Shown: positions 35,831 to 44,674 of the stretch, piece by piece
Position numbering within the stretch: the first letter of the stretch is position 1
How the letters are laid out: each line of letters starts with the position of its first letter
From: Lewinellaceae bacterium
GTDB taxonomy: Bacteria > Bacteroidota > Bacteroidia > Chitinophagales > Saprospiraceae
Reading direction: 5' to 3'
Assembly (NCBI GenBank): GCA_016708875.1
Contig: JADJFA010000018.1
Span: forward strand, 45,003-109,002
Length of the DNA: 64,000 nt
The notes under the pieces: model-generated
Databases searched by the model: none
What the model saw: only the letters and a program-made list of their open reading frames with translations
Told to the model about the DNA's origin: nothing
Position numbers and translations under genes: made by a program

Positions 35831-36259
35831 ATGAAAATATATGTTTCTACACGTATGTCCATTGCTGCATTACAGCAGGCATTCAGCGAATGCTTCCCAT
35901 ATTTGTCGCTCTCTTTTTTCTCCAAACCTCATGACATTTACCAATCCAGTCCTGTAAAATACCTTATTACAGAATGTACCACCACGCTCGAACGTATTGA
36001 GGCACAGCCGCATAGTGCCGATGTAGAAATATTCGCTGATATGAAGGTGAGCGAACGTGAACAACCGTTCGAACAGGAATTCGGCCTTCATGTGCAAGTG
36101 CTTCGCAAGGAAGGAAACGCGTGGGAAGAGACTACACTCACAGACAATCTCAGCCTTAGTGAGCAAAACGCAATGGCTGCAGCGGCACTGGATTCTGATT
36201 TGCACAGTGTTCCGCTTTCAGAATATCACGATGCCCGAACCGAATGGTTTTTGGGCTAA
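35831..36259 (+). CDS. Conserved hypothetical stress-island protein
   Basis: 142 residues beginning MKIYVSTRMSIAALQQAFSECFPYLSLSFF. The C-terminal half has EREQPFEQEFGLHVQVLRKEGNAWEETTLTDNLSLSEQN. It is soluble, with no signal peptide. I recall similar proteins near USP and DUF4010 genes in other Bacteroidota but no assigned function. The 207-base gap before it shows no gene. Confidence 0.65.
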   Translation: MKIYVSTRMSIAALQQAFSECFPYLSLSFFSKPHDIYQSSPVKYLITECTTTLERIEAQPHSADVEIFADMKVSEREQPFEQEFGLHVQVLRKEGNAWEETTLTDNLSLSEQNAMAAAALDSDLHSVPLSEYHDARTEWFLG

Positions 36260-36275
36260 ACTCAAACCTGGCGCC

Positions 36276-36857
36276 ATGACAAAAACATCTTTTACCTTAC
36301 TTGCAGTCATTTTTTCCACTTTCATTTTGCTTGAAAGTTGCTCTCCTTTCTCCAAGGTATATTCCGAAGAGGAGCCGGGCATAAACCTCAGCAAATACCA
36401 TACTTATCACTGGTTGGATAATACCTCTGCCAAAGCGGGCAATGCCGGGCCGGAATGGCTGGCAGGGTCAACGCAAGGCAAAATCCGTGCTGCTGTCGAG
36501 GAACAATTGGGGCATTATGGCTTGAAGCCCTGCGACGAAAAACCCGATTTGATGTTGCATTACCATGTAGTGATAAAAAACGAGGTGTTGTATGTCCACG
36601 ACTGGTCATGCGAAGGCGTATTTGAGGGTCCCGGTCAATATGAGCGGTGTCACCGTGTGCTGCCCGTACATTACCGCGAAGGCACGCTTATTCTTGACTT
36701 TATTGACACCAAAAACGGCAATCAGGTTTGGCGCGGTGTGGCGGTAGGCGTGTTGGAAAATTTAAGGCCCGAACAGGCCGATGCCCGCATCAAAGCAGCC
36801 GCCGAAGCGATTTTTACAAAATATCCGGAGAAACCGATTCCTAGTATTATTCAGTAA
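36276..36857 (+). CDS. DUF4136 family lipoprotein
   Basis: 193 residues. Lipoprotein signal with Cys near residue 22 (FILLESCSPF). The mature part has INLSKYHTYHWLD, KIRAAVEEQLGHYGLKPCDEKPDLMLHYHVV, a YREGTLILDFIDTKNGNQVWRGVAVGVL stretch and a final AAEAIFTKYPEKP. These are the diagnostic segments of DUF4136, a periplasm-facing lipoprotein family of unknown role. It follows the preceding gene by 16 bases. Confidence 0.85.
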   Translation: MTKTSFTLLAVIFSTFILLESCSPFSKVYSEEEPGINLSKYHTYHWLDNTSAKAGNAGPEWLAGSTQGKIRAAVEEQLGHYGLKPCDEKPDLMLHYHVVIKNEVLYVHDWSCEGVFEGPGQYERCHRVLPVHYREGTLILDFIDTKNGNQVWRGVAVGVLENLRPEQADARIKAAAEAIFTKYPEKPIPSIIQ

Positions 36858-36865
36858 TATTAAGC

Positions 36866-37816
36866 ATGGAACAAGATGCTGTCATCCAGTGGCTGTTGAG
36901 TGGGGATATTTCCATTCAATATCAGGTTTATCGCGACTTGCTGTGCACAGACAAGCCGGATTTTCAGCATCTGATAAAAAGTGAAGGCTGGGGGAATCAA
37001 TTACTTTCCAAAAGGTTGGAAAACGGTCACTGGGGGCAACGTTTTTATCAACCCAAATGGACTTCTACCCACTACACCTTGCTTGATTTAAAAAACCTGG
37101 CGATTGATCCAGAGATACCGTGCATTCAGGAAACGCTGAAATTGATTTTTCGGGAGGAAAAAGGCCCCGATGGGGGCATCCGGCCAATAGGAAGTACAAT
37201 GAAAAGCGATGTTTGCATCAATGGCATGTTTATAAATTATGCCTGTTATTTTCAGGTGGAAGAAAGCGACTTGAATTCTGTGATAGATTTTTTGCTATCC
37301 CAGCACATGAAAGATGGTGGTTTCAATTGTTATTCAAATCGAAAAGGCTGCGTCCACAGCTCCTTGCATACTACCATATCAGTGCTTGAAGGATTTTAGA
37401 ATACGCCCGCAATGGATATACCTACCGATTAAGTGAACTGCTTTCCGCAGCAGCAGCCTCCCGGGAATTTATCCTTATGCACCGTCTGTATAAGTCCGAT
37501 AAAACAGGCAATATTATAGATCCTAAAATGACAATGCTTTCTTATCCCTGCCGATGGCGGTATGATATTTTGAGGGCTTTGGATTACTTTCAAAATGCCG
37601 GTATCGCCTGGGATCAAAGGATGGAAGACGCCATAGAATTGCTTTTGAAAAAACGATCCAAAGAAGGCACTTGGCCGCTCCAGAACAAACATCCCGGCCA
37701 GACGCATTTTGAAATGGAAAAACCCGGGAAGGCAAGCAGGTGGAATACATTGAGAGCCTTGAGGGTCTTGAAAAGGTATGAAATTCTGCTAAAAGGTCTG
37801 AACAACCGGGTGCGGC
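36866..37816 (+). CDS. Prenyltransferase/squalene-cyclase-like alpha-alpha repeat protein, frameshifted and cut at poly-G
   Basis: About 316 residues visible. Repeats such as KRLENGHWGQRFYQPKWTSTHYTLLDLKNLAI, LLSQHMKDGGFNCYSNRKGCVHSSLHTTISVLEG and LLKKRSKEGTWPLQ fit the QW-like alpha-alpha toroid of terpene cyclases and prenyltransferases, but no cyclase DXDD motif is seen. A missing T in the T4 run at 37394-37397 breaks the frame (restored: SVLEGFLEYARNGYTYRL). The end is lost in the poly-G patch. Enzymatic role unproven. Confidence 0.6.
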
Positions 37817-37850
37817 GGGGGGGGGGTGGGGGGGGGGTTCCGGGGGGGGG
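37817..37850. other. Poly-G patch, probable sequence artefact
   Basis: Three G runs of about 10, 10 and 9 bases, separated by T and TTCC, interrupt a coding region and create a Gly/Arg-rich translation. The flanking 37851-37900 is also unusually GC-rich. After it, 37903-37977 encodes a membrane-helix-like tail (FYIFIATGGFIFLWIYL) that fits a different protein, so sequence is probably missing here. Confidence 0.7.
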
Positions 37851-37993
37851 CGGCCGGCGTGGGCGTCCATTTATATGGCCGGTAGTGGGCGTTTGGGATC
37901 CCTTGATGCCGTTTTATATTTTCATTGCTACAGGCGGGTTTATTTTCCTGTGGATTTATCTAAAGAACTTGGAATAAGTTAACTTTGCTTTTG

Positions 37994-39094
37994 ATGACAA
38001 ATTCGCATATTTTGAGATATTCAACGATCGTATTTATAGCCGCACTGCTCCTTTCCGCCTGTAAAAAGGAACCCGAAAAAACCCAGCCCGTCATGGAGCG
38101 CATCACCGAATCCGTCTATGCATCGGGCATCATAAAAAGCAAAAAACAATATCAGGTTTTTTCCACCGTGGGTGGCCTGATCCAACAGATACTGGTCAAG
38201 GAAGGCGATGTGGTCAAAAAAGGAGATGCGCTGTTTGTCATTCAAAGCGAAACCTCCAAACTGAACACAGAAAACGCTAAACTCTCCGCTGATTTTGCCG
38301 ATTTGAATACCAGGGGGGATCGCTTAAATGAATTGAAAAGCGTCATAGAAACCGCCCGGAGCAAAATGCTCAACGATTCGCTGTTGCTCTTGCGCCAACG
38401 CGGACTCTGGGCGCAACAAATCGGCTCAAAAGTGGAATTGGAACAACGGGAATTGGCCTATACCAGTTCAGTAAATAACTACGAGTCTGCCGTTCTTCGA
38501 TACAAAGACCTGCAAAAGCAGCTCAAATTCGCCGCCGCTCAATCCCAAAAACTACTTTCCATCAGCAAAACCCTCGCACAGGATTTCATCATCCGAAGCC
38601 AAACGGACGGACGTGTGTACAGCATCTCCAAAGAATTGGGCGAAATCGTGAACATCCAAAGTCCGGTGGCCATCATTGGCGATGCGGAGGAATTCGAAGC
38701 GGAATTACAAATTGATGAAAGTGATATTGCCCGTATCCGCCTGGAGCAGCGTGTTTTATTAACGCTGGACAGTTACAAAGGGCAGGTGTTGGAGGCCGCC
38801 ATTGCTAAAATTGACCCGCTGATGAATGAACGGACGCGTACATTCACTATAGTGGCCAATTTTACCAAAAAACCGCCTACCCTCTACCCAAATTTGACCA
38901 CGGAGGCCAATATTGTTATTCAAACAAAAGAAAAAGCGATGACCATTCCAAGAGCATATCTGCTCAATGACTCGCTGGTTATTTTGGAAAACAAGGAAAA
39001 ACGAAAGGTGGAAATCGGCCTGAAAGATTATATGAAAGTGGAGATATTGAGTGGCCTTTCTCAAAGCGATTTCATTCTAAATCCAACAAAATGA
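37994..39094 (+). CDS. HlyD/MacA-type membrane fusion lipoprotein
   Basis: 366 residues. Lipoprotein signal (LLLSACKKEP, Cys near 23). A biotinyl-lipoyl-like half (SVYASGIIKSKKQYQVFSTVGGLIQQILVKEGDVVKKGDALFVI) is followed by a coiled-coil hairpin (about 90-190). The second lipoyl half (DFIIRSQTDGRVYSISKELGEIVNIQSPVAIIGD) and beta-barrel come last. It bridges an ABC exporter to the outer membrane. The ATG at 37994 is preferred. TAACTTTG at 37980-37987 may be the -7 element. Its stop overlaps the ATG of the next small gene (ATGA). Confidence 0.88.
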   Translation: MTNSHILRYSTIVFIAALLLSACKKEPEKTQPVMERITESVYASGIIKSKKQYQVFSTVGGLIQQILVKEGDVVKKGDALFVIQSETSKLNTENAKLSADFADLNTRGDRLNELKSVIETARSKMLNDSLLLLRQRGLWAQQIGSKVELEQRELAYTSSVNNYESAVLRYKDLQKQLKFAAAQSQKLLSISKTLAQDFIIRSQTDGRVYSISKELGEIVNIQSPVAIIGDAEEFEAELQIDESDIARIRLEQRVLLTLDSYKGQVLEAAIAKIDPLMNERTRTFTIVANFTKKPPTLYPNLTTEANIVIQTKEKAMTIPRAYLLNDSLVILENKEKRKVEIGLKDYMKVEILSGLSQSDFILNPTK

Positions 39095-39237
39095 ATATTT
39101 TACTTTTTAATAAAATAACGATAGGCACCATGATATTTGCAATTGTCATGTTGCATTTACTCGCAGGTTTTGGATATGCATTGTACAAAATCCAGTTTGG
39201 CTCTGATAAAAAATCGGCCCCAAAATCTGAGCAATGA
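39091..39237 (+). CDS. 48-aa single-span membrane protein coupled to the exporter operon
   Basis: MNILLFNKITIGTMIFAIVM begins a 48-residue protein. One hydrophobic helix (about residues 13-33) is followed by a basic, Ser/Lys-rich tail ending PKSEQ. The ATG overlaps the stop of the fusion-protein gene, and its own TGA overlaps the ATG of the permease (ATGA at both ends), so translation is coupled on both sides. Small single-helix subunits are known in some transporters, but I do not recognise this family. Conserved position in relatives would prove it. Confidence 0.65.
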   Translation: MNILLFNKITIGTMIFAIVMLHLLAGFGYALYKIQFGSDKKSAPKSEQ

Positions 39238-40330
39238 ACCTCAACCTAATCGCAGATATCGCAAAATCACTCCTCTTGGCGCGTTGGCGGCAATCTTTAG
39301 TCGCAGCCATTGGTGTGACGTTCAGCATTACTATGTTCATCACCTTGTTGGGCTTTATGAATGGGCTAAACGACCTGCTGGACGGTCTGATCCTGAACAG
39401 AACGCCGCACGTCCGCCTTTTCAATGAAATAAAGCCCAATCCCAACCAGCCGGTCAACCTATCCAGCGATTTTCAAGGTGGCCACAACTTCATTCAGTCC
39501 ATTAAATCAAGTGGCGGGAGACTTGAAATTCACAACGGTGGAGCTATACTCGAAGCCCTTAAAGTGGATCCGCGCGTTTTGGGCATTTCGCCAAAAATAA
39601 GTTCCCCTGTGCTATACAATGCGGGTACTATTGACATAACGGGTGCGGTCAGTGGCATTGACGTAATCGCCGAAAGTGCACTGTTTTTTTTTAAAGATTA
39701 TGTTCGGGAAGGCAACCCGCTGGATTTAAAAAACGTAAGCAACAGCATTATCCTGGGCAAAGGAGTAGCCGAAAAATTGTTGGCCGAGATTGGCGATATG
39801 GTGCAGGTAACCACTTCCAAAGGCGACCGATTGCCCCTGCCGGTGGTCGGTACTTTCCAGTCAGGGATTGCAGATTTTGATAAAGTACAAAGTTTTGCAT
39901 CCATTGCAACGGTTCAAAAATTGCTTGGAAAACCAAACACCTATATCACAGACATCCAAATCAAACTGAAAGACCTTAAAACCGCCCCCGTCGTCGCCAA
40001 GGAATATGCCCGACTCTTCCAGGCGGATGCAGAGGATATTCAGACGGCAAATTCGCAGTTTGAGACAGGCAGTTTTATCCGCACCCTCATTTCCTATGTG
40101 GTTGGGATCGTGTTGTTGATCGTGGCCGGATTCGGCATTTTCAATATTCTCAACATGATGATCTACGAAAAAATGGATACCATCGCCATCCTGAAAGCCA
40201 CGGGTTTTTCTGGCAGTATTTTACGTCATCGGGATTATGTTTTCGCTGATCACCACCTATTTGGCTGGTTATTTCCCTGCTAGAAAGGCAAGTAAAATTG
40301 ACCCAGTTATAATTATTAGAGGGAAATAAA
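39234..40330 (+). CDS. FtsX/MacB/LolC-type ABC permease with internal deletion
   Basis: About 365 residues where relatives have about 410-430. TM1 (SLVAAIGVTFSITMFITLLGFMNGL), a periplasmic MacB-PCD domain, and TM2 ending ILNMMIYEKMDTIAILKATGFSG are normal. The sequence then jumps, out of frame, near 40219-40222 to YVIGIMFSLITTYLAGYFPARKASKIDPVIIIRGK, the last helix and tail. The third helix and its loop, roughly 60 residues, are missing. As written it would not form a permease. It pairs with the fusion protein and the downstream ATPase in a MacAB-like or lipoprotein-type exporter. Confidence 0.8.
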
Positions 40331-40339
40331 ACACATAGG

Positions 40340-40461
40340 TATTGAACCACAAAAGGCACATAAGGACACAAAAGAACATATAGTCCTTAATTTGAACGCA
40401 TTATGTTGAATGAGGATTCCATTTGACCTTTGTGTCCTTATGTGCCTTTTGTGGTTTAATA
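40340..40461. repeat. Intergenic palindrome inside the exporter operon
   Basis: Arms of 33 bases (CCACAAAAGGCACATAAGGA in the left arm 40340-40372, complement 40429-40461). The word GGCACATAAGGACACAAA is made of two related halves. It starts within ten bases of the permease stop and ends 23 bases before the ATPase ATG. Confidence 0.8.
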
Positions 40462-40484
40462 CCCTAAGTGTTTGCTCTATAGAA

Positions 40485-41160
40485 ATGACAAAAACTGTTC
40501 TCCAGTCCTCGAATATAAACAAAAGTTTCAAGGATCCGATTGTAGTCCCGGTATTGAAAGACATCAGTTTTTCCGTGGATCAAGGTGAATTTGTTGCCGT
40601 CACGGGCAAATCCGGTTGCGGGAAGTCCACGTTATTGTACATCCTATCTACCATGGACACCGATTACGAAGGAGATTTGCGGATAGATGGCGATCTGATG
40701 CGCGGCAAAACCGAGGCAGAATTAGCGCGCATCCGAAATGAAAAAATCGGCTTCGTTTTCAATTTCATTACCTGCTCAACGAATTCACAGTCCTGAAAAA
40801 CGTAATGCTGCCCGGCTTAAAACTCCAGAAATTTTCGGCAGCCGAAGTAGAACACCGCGCCATGGAACACCTCAAAACCTTGGGAATCGAAGCACTCGCT
40901 TTAAAAAAAGCCAATCAATTGTCGGGCGGTGAAAAACAACGGGTAGCCATCGCGCGTGCCTTGATCAACGACCCCCTGATTATCATGGGCGATGAACCGA
41001 CAGGCAATCTGGACAAAAAAACAGCGACATTGTCTTCGATATCTTCAAGCAACTTTGTGAAGAATTTAAACAAACCTTGCTCATCGTAACCCACGACCAA
41101 AGTTTCGCCGAAAACACCCACCGGATCATTGAAATGGAGGACGGGCGGATTATTGGGTAA
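40485..41160 (+). CDS. MacB/LolD-type ABC transporter ATPase, two frameshifts
   Basis: About 225 residues. Walker A is GKSGCGKST near 48, the Q-loop is FQFHYLLNEFTVLKNV after repair, the signature is QLSGGEKQRVAIARAL, Walker B is LIIMGDEPTGNLD, and the H-loop is LLIVTHD. A base is missing at about 40756-40762 (TTTTCAA) and another in the A7 run at 41015-41021; adding them restores one frame to the TAA at 41160. It energises the preceding permease and fusion protein. Confidence 0.85.
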
Positions 41161-41172
41161 AAACACTAAAGG

Positions 41173-41252
41173 TTTTCACACAACGCCACAACGGCACAAC
41201 GTTTTGCTAATCAATAATTTATAACGGTGTGTCGTCGTGGCGTTGTGTGAAA
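41173..41252. repeat. Intergenic palindrome of CACAACG words
   Basis: TTTTCACACAACGCCACAAC (41173 on) pairs with the complement ending GTTGTGTGAAA at 41252. CACAACG-type words repeat within each arm. It begins 12 bases after the ATPase stop and ends 23 bases before the next ATG. Confidence 0.75.
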
Positions 41253-41275
41253 TCAACTACCACTTACTAAAAAAC

Positions 41276-42652
41276 ATGAAAGACACGATCTTCATACACT
41301 TCCTAGGCGCAGCCGGCACTGTCACCGGCTCCAAGTACCTCATTGAGGCCCCTGAAAAAAAATTCCTGGTGGATTGCGGGCTATTCCAGGGCCTGAAACA
41401 ATTGCGCCTCCTGAACTGGGATCATCTGCCGGTAGATGTGCCAAGTATTGATTTTGTGTTGCTTACCCACGGGCACCTCGATCACGTCGGGTATTTGCCG
41501 CGATTGATCAAAGACGGGTTCAAGGGAAAAGTCTACGGCACGGCGCCCACACTCGACATTGCGGAAATCATCCTTCGGGACAGTGCCCGCTTGCAGGAAG
41601 AAGAAGCAGAACAGGCCAATAAAGAAGGGTTTTCAAAGCACCATCCTGCCAAACCGTTTTACACGGAAAAAGACGTGGAATCCACCCTCACGCATTTTAG
41701 CACGATTGACCTCAATCAATGGATTGATCTGGGAGGTCAGGTGAAAGCCCGTTTTCAGACCAATGGCCATATCATTGGCTCCACTTTTATTGAAGTACAT
41801 GTGCAGGGCAAAAAATTCGTTTTCAGCGGGGATGTCGACCAAGAAGACGACCTCCTGCTTATGCCACCAAAAAAGCCTACAGAAGCCGATATTTTGTTTG
41901 TGGAAAGCACTTATGGCGATCGGCTGCACCCGGAAGGGGACGTGAAAGAACGGCTGAAAACCATTGTGCTTGAAACGATTGCAAGAGGTGGCTCCGTCAT
42001 AATTCCAAGCTTTGCCGTGGAGCGCACGCAAGTAATGATGTACTTGCTCTGGCAATTGCGCATATCAGGCGAATTGCCGGATGTGCCATTAATCATGGAC
42101 AGTCCCATGGGCGCTCGCGTGTTGGGCGTATTCGAAAAACACCGCGATTGGCACAAATTGCCCACTGCCGAATACACCGCTATGTGCGAGATGTTTCAGG
42201 TGGTGGAAGATTACCGGGAAACCATGAACTTGATTGACACCAAATACCCCAAAATCATCATTGCTGGCAGTGGCATGGTGACGGGTGGGCGTGTATTGAG
42301 TTATCTCCAGCACTACATTGAATACCCACAGCACACGGTCCTATTGGTAGGTTATCAAGGCGAAGGGACCCGTGGGCGACAATTGTTGGAAGGAACCCAT
42401 GAGATAAAAATTCACGGCAAATACTATCCAGTAAAGTCTCATGTGGAAATCCTGCACGGCTTATCCGCGCACGGCGACCAAACAGAATTGCTGCATTGGA
42501 TGAGCGATATAAAAAAAGCCCCTGAGCACATATTTGTGATTCATGGGGAAAAACAGGCCGCCGATACGTTTCAAGTGAAGATTAAGGACACTTTTGGCTG
42601 GCAGGCGGTGGTGCCTAATTTGTATGAAATAGTGGAGATACCGATAATATAG
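41276..42652 (+). CDS. Metallo-beta-lactamase/beta-CASP nuclease
   Basis: 458 residues. The N-terminus LGAAGTVTGSKYLIE and motif 2 LTHGHLDHVGYLP (zinc ligands) are followed by NGHIIGSTFIEV and FSGDV. The beta-CASP domain has ESTYGDRLHP, IIPSFAVERTQVMMY and MDSPMGARV. The C-terminal zinc-binding segments are AGSGMVTGGRVLSYL and LSAHGDQTELL, ending VIHGEK. It belongs to the CPSF-like RNA-processing exonuclease family and probably degrades or matures RNA. It belongs to the stress island; palindromes flank both sides. Confidence 0.9.
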   Translation: MKDTIFIHFLGAAGTVTGSKYLIEAPEKKFLVDCGLFQGLKQLRLLNWDHLPVDVPSIDFVLLTHGHLDHVGYLPRLIKDGFKGKVYGTAPTLDIAEIILRDSARLQEEEAEQANKEGFSKHHPAKPFYTEKDVESTLTHFSTIDLNQWIDLGGQVKARFQTNGHIIGSTFIEVHVQGKKFVFSGDVDQEDDLLLMPPKKPTEADILFVESTYGDRLHPEGDVKERLKTIVLETIARGGSVIIPSFAVERTQVMMYLLWQLRISGELPDVPLIMDSPMGARVLGVFEKHRDWHKLPTAEYTAMCEMFQVVEDYRETMNLIDTKYPKIIIAGSGMVTGGRVLSYLQHYIEYPQHTVLLVGYQGEGTRGRQLLEGTHEIKIHGKYYPVKSHVEILHGLSAHGDQTELLHWMSDIKKAPEHIFVIHGEKQAADTFQVKIKDTFGWQAVVPNLYEIVEIPII

Positions 42653-42661
42653 CTTGTTTTT

Positions 42662-42730
42662 GCCACGAATTGCACGAATTTTCACTAAATAGTTCAAGTT
42701 TTTTTAGTGTAAATTCGTGCAATTCGTGGC
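42662..42730. repeat. Intergenic palindrome of CACGAATT words
   Basis: GCCACGAATTGCACGAATTT (42662 on) pairs with the complement ending 42730, with one or two mismatches. The word CACGAATT occurs twice per arm. It begins nine bases after the nuclease stop. Confidence 0.75.
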
Positions 42731-42762
42731 TATATTACCCTAATAATAGCACAACAATAACC

Positions 42763-43875
42763 ATGGCAGAAAAATCAGCACAACTACAACTGGAAGTAGA
42801 CACCGCCTTCCTCTACGAAAGCCTTGCAAATATTCAGGAAGATGCTTCCACAGCCGAAGTATTGCGGGAGTTGGCGGGCATCGAAAGAAGCCATGTGGAA
42901 CATTTTCTGGCAAAAATGCGAGAAACAAAGCCCGATTTTCAGCTGCCACCGCCAAGCCTACGAGCCAGGCTCCAATTTAAACTTGGCGGTATTTTCGGGT
43001 ACGATTTTATCATCGCCAATCTCTCGTCCGTTGAACGGCACATCGCCGTATCTGCCATTGAGGAAAAACGCAAGCACGGGGAAAAGCCCAGTGGTTTTGA
43101 GCACAATCACCTCAAAATCCTGGAATCCCTCTCACACAATTCTACCGCCAATGTAAGCGGTGGTTTTTTGTCCAAAATGGAAGGAAGGCACAAATCAGTG
43201 GGCGGCAATGCGTTGCGGGCTGCGGTGCTAGGCGCGAACGACGGACTGTTGTCCAATATGAGCCTCGTGATGGGTGTGGCGGGCGCGGCGGTTGCAAATG
43301 ACACGATTTTACTGACTGGCTTGGCGGGCCTTTTGGCAGGCGCTATTTCGATGGCCTTAGGCGAATGGCTGTCGGTGCAGAGTTCGAGGGAACTGTTTAT
43401 GAATCAAATTGCACTGGAAGCCGAAGAATTGGAAGCCTCTCCAGAGCATGAAGAATTGGAACTGGCGCTCATTTATCAGGCGAAGGGCATGGAAAAATCA
43501 AAGGCTCAGGAAATGGCGCATAAAATTATGTCCAACAAAGAAACGGCCCTTGAAACCCTTGTACGCGAAGAACTGGGCATTGACCAGGCTGAATTGGGCG
43601 GCTCAGCCTGGGAGGCGGCGTTGACTTCTTTTGTTTTGTTTGCAATGGGCGCCATCATCCCGGTCATACCCTTCTTTTTCACCAGCGGCAGCGAAGCCAT
43701 TTATATCAGCCTGGTTCTCAGCGTGATAGGACTGTTCGGCATCGGCAGCGCGACCTCCCTTTTCACAGGGCGGACGGTTTGGTTTTCAGGCATCCGGCAG
43801 GTGTTGTTTGGATTGGTGGCGGCAGCCGTCACGTACGGCGTGGGACATTTGATTGGCGTTTCGATAGCGGGATGA
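42763..43875 (+). CDS. Ferritin-like/VIT1 family metal transporter
   Basis: 370 residues. Residues 5-130 are a rubrerythrin/ferritin-like helical domain (LEVDTAFLYESLANIQED, AGIERSHVEHFLAKM carrying ExxH). Residues 155-370 are the CCC1/VIT1 membrane domain (ALRAAVLGANDGLLSNMSLVMGVAGA, GLLAGAISMALGEWLSVQSSRE, then the metal-binding cytosolic helix and three more helices). VIT1 proteins move Fe2+/Mn2+ out of the cytosol; the ferritin-like part may deliver iron or detoxify peroxide. Confidence 0.9.
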   Translation: MAEKSAQLQLEVDTAFLYESLANIQEDASTAEVLRELAGIERSHVEHFLAKMRETKPDFQLPPPSLRARLQFKLGGIFGYDFIIANLSSVERHIAVSAIEEKRKHGEKPSGFEHNHLKILESLSHNSTANVSGGFLSKMEGRHKSVGGNALRAAVLGANDGLLSNMSLVMGVAGAAVANDTILLTGLAGLLAGAISMALGEWLSVQSSRELFMNQIALEAEELEASPEHEELELALIYQAKGMEKSKAQEMAHKIMSNKETALETLVREELGIDQAELGGSAWEAALTSFVLFAMGAIIPVIPFFFTSGSEAIYISLVLSVIGLFGIGSATSLFTGRTVWFSGIRQVLFGLVAAAVTYGVGHLIGVSIAG

Positions 43876-43889
43876 TCTGAGAGGGTAAG

Positions 43890-43982
43890 AACACGGATGA
43901 CACAGATGGGACACGGATTGCACGGATTTTATCAATCAAAAAAAATCCGTGCAATCCGTGTCCAATCCGTGTCATCCGTGTT
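43890..43982. repeat. Intergenic palindrome of ATCCGTG words between convergent genes
   Basis: 41-base arms: AACACGGATGACACAGATGG (43890 on) pairs with 43942-43982. The word CACGGATTG/CACGGATGA repeats three to four times per arm. It lies 14 bases after the VIT1 stop and 7 before the end of the convergent gene. Confidence 0.8.
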
Positions 43983-43989
43983 CCACCTA

Positions 43990-44190
43990 TCACGCTGACT
44001 CTTTGGTTCCCATTTCCAATTCCTGAAGGTGCTCCTCCAAATCGGCGAGCCAGCTGTCCAACTGTTCGGTTGCTGTATTTTTCAAGCGCTCAAGCCATTG
44101 ACGTCCACTTTCGGTGTAGAAAAGAAAGTAGGCAGCCCCTGCAATCAATGCGGCGGCAAGCAGGATTTCGGCAGCAGTTCTTTTTTGCAT
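43990..44190 (-). CDS. Small YtxH-like single-span membrane protein
   Basis: 66 residues. An N-terminal membrane helix (ILLAAALIAGAAYFLFYTESGRQW) is followed by an amphipathic acidic/basic helix (LKNTATEQLDSWLADLEEHLQELEMG). This is the layout of YtxH/DUF883-like stress membrane proteins. Last gene of a tight minus-strand cluster (45038 to 43990) with two other small genes and a YqjE-like protein. Confidence 0.6.
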   Translation of the reverse strand: MQKRTAAEILLAAALIAGAAYFLFYTESGRQWLERLKNTATEQLDSWLADLEEHLQELEMGTKESA

Positions 44191-44196
44191 AATGTT

Positions 44197-44475
44197 TTAA
44201 TTTTCAGGTTGATTGGTGATTTTTTCAGGGATTTTTTCAATCTCTGCTTCGGGTTTTCGCAGCTTGGCCCGGAGGTTGGATATACCGCTCCTGAGTTTGC
44301 CATAAACCTTGGTTTTTATAGAAGTACTTGGTGGTTTTTCTCCCAGTTTATGCCCTTCCTGCTTTTCAGGCCGCTTCCAAAATTTCAACACGACCGGAGT
44401 GAGCAATTTCAATCCAAGCGCCCATTTTGGGTCTTTGACGAGTATATCTACCAAAAAGGAAACCGGGGCGGGCAA
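44197..44475 (-). CDS. Hypothetical 92-aa basic protein of the envelope cluster
   Basis: PVSFLVDILVKDPKWALGLKLLTPVVLKFWKRPEK opens the protein, a hydrophobic stretch typical of a monotopic or single-span protein. A basic, Lys/Pro-rich tail follows. No family recognised. It lies six bases before the next downstream gene and 13 after the upstream one, so it belongs to the same transcript. Confidence 0.55.
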   Translation of the reverse strand: MPAPVSFLVDILVKDPKWALGLKLLTPVVLKFWKRPEKQEGHKLGEKPPSTSIKTKVYGKLRSGISNLRAKLRKPEAEIEKIPEKITNQPEN

Positions 44476-44488
44476 GCGCCTTAGAATA

Positions 44489-44674
44489 CTAGGTTCGGCT
44501 CGTCGGTTTATTGGTAGAAAACCCCAAAGCCCCGCTAACAGCCTTTTTGAGTAAGTTTGCTGGCTCTATTTCCTCCCTGATTTCACGAAAAGTCTCTTTC
44601 AAATCAGCACGTTGTTGCTCGATTTGGGCTTCTAATGCTGCCTTTCGGCGCTGGAGTTGGCTTGTTTTATCCAT
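44489..44674 (-). CDS. Small coiled-coil protein, 61 aa
   Basis: MDKTSQLQRRKAALEAQIEQ begins a heptad-rich helix continuing QRADLKETFREIREEIEPANLL and a short hydrophobic/Gly segment. The size and coiled coil recall YqjK/ElaB-type helper proteins. The start at 44674 overlaps the stop of the upstream YqjE-like gene by eight bases, implying coupling. Confidence 0.55.
   Translation of the reverse strand: MDKTSQLQRRKAALEAQIEQQRADLKETFREIREEIEPANLLKKAVSGALGFSTNKPTSRT

Noticed and set aside
37477..37977. Gly/Arg-rich protein across the poly-G patch
   Set aside because: The Gly/Arg stretch comes only from homopolymer G runs that interrupt a repeat protein.
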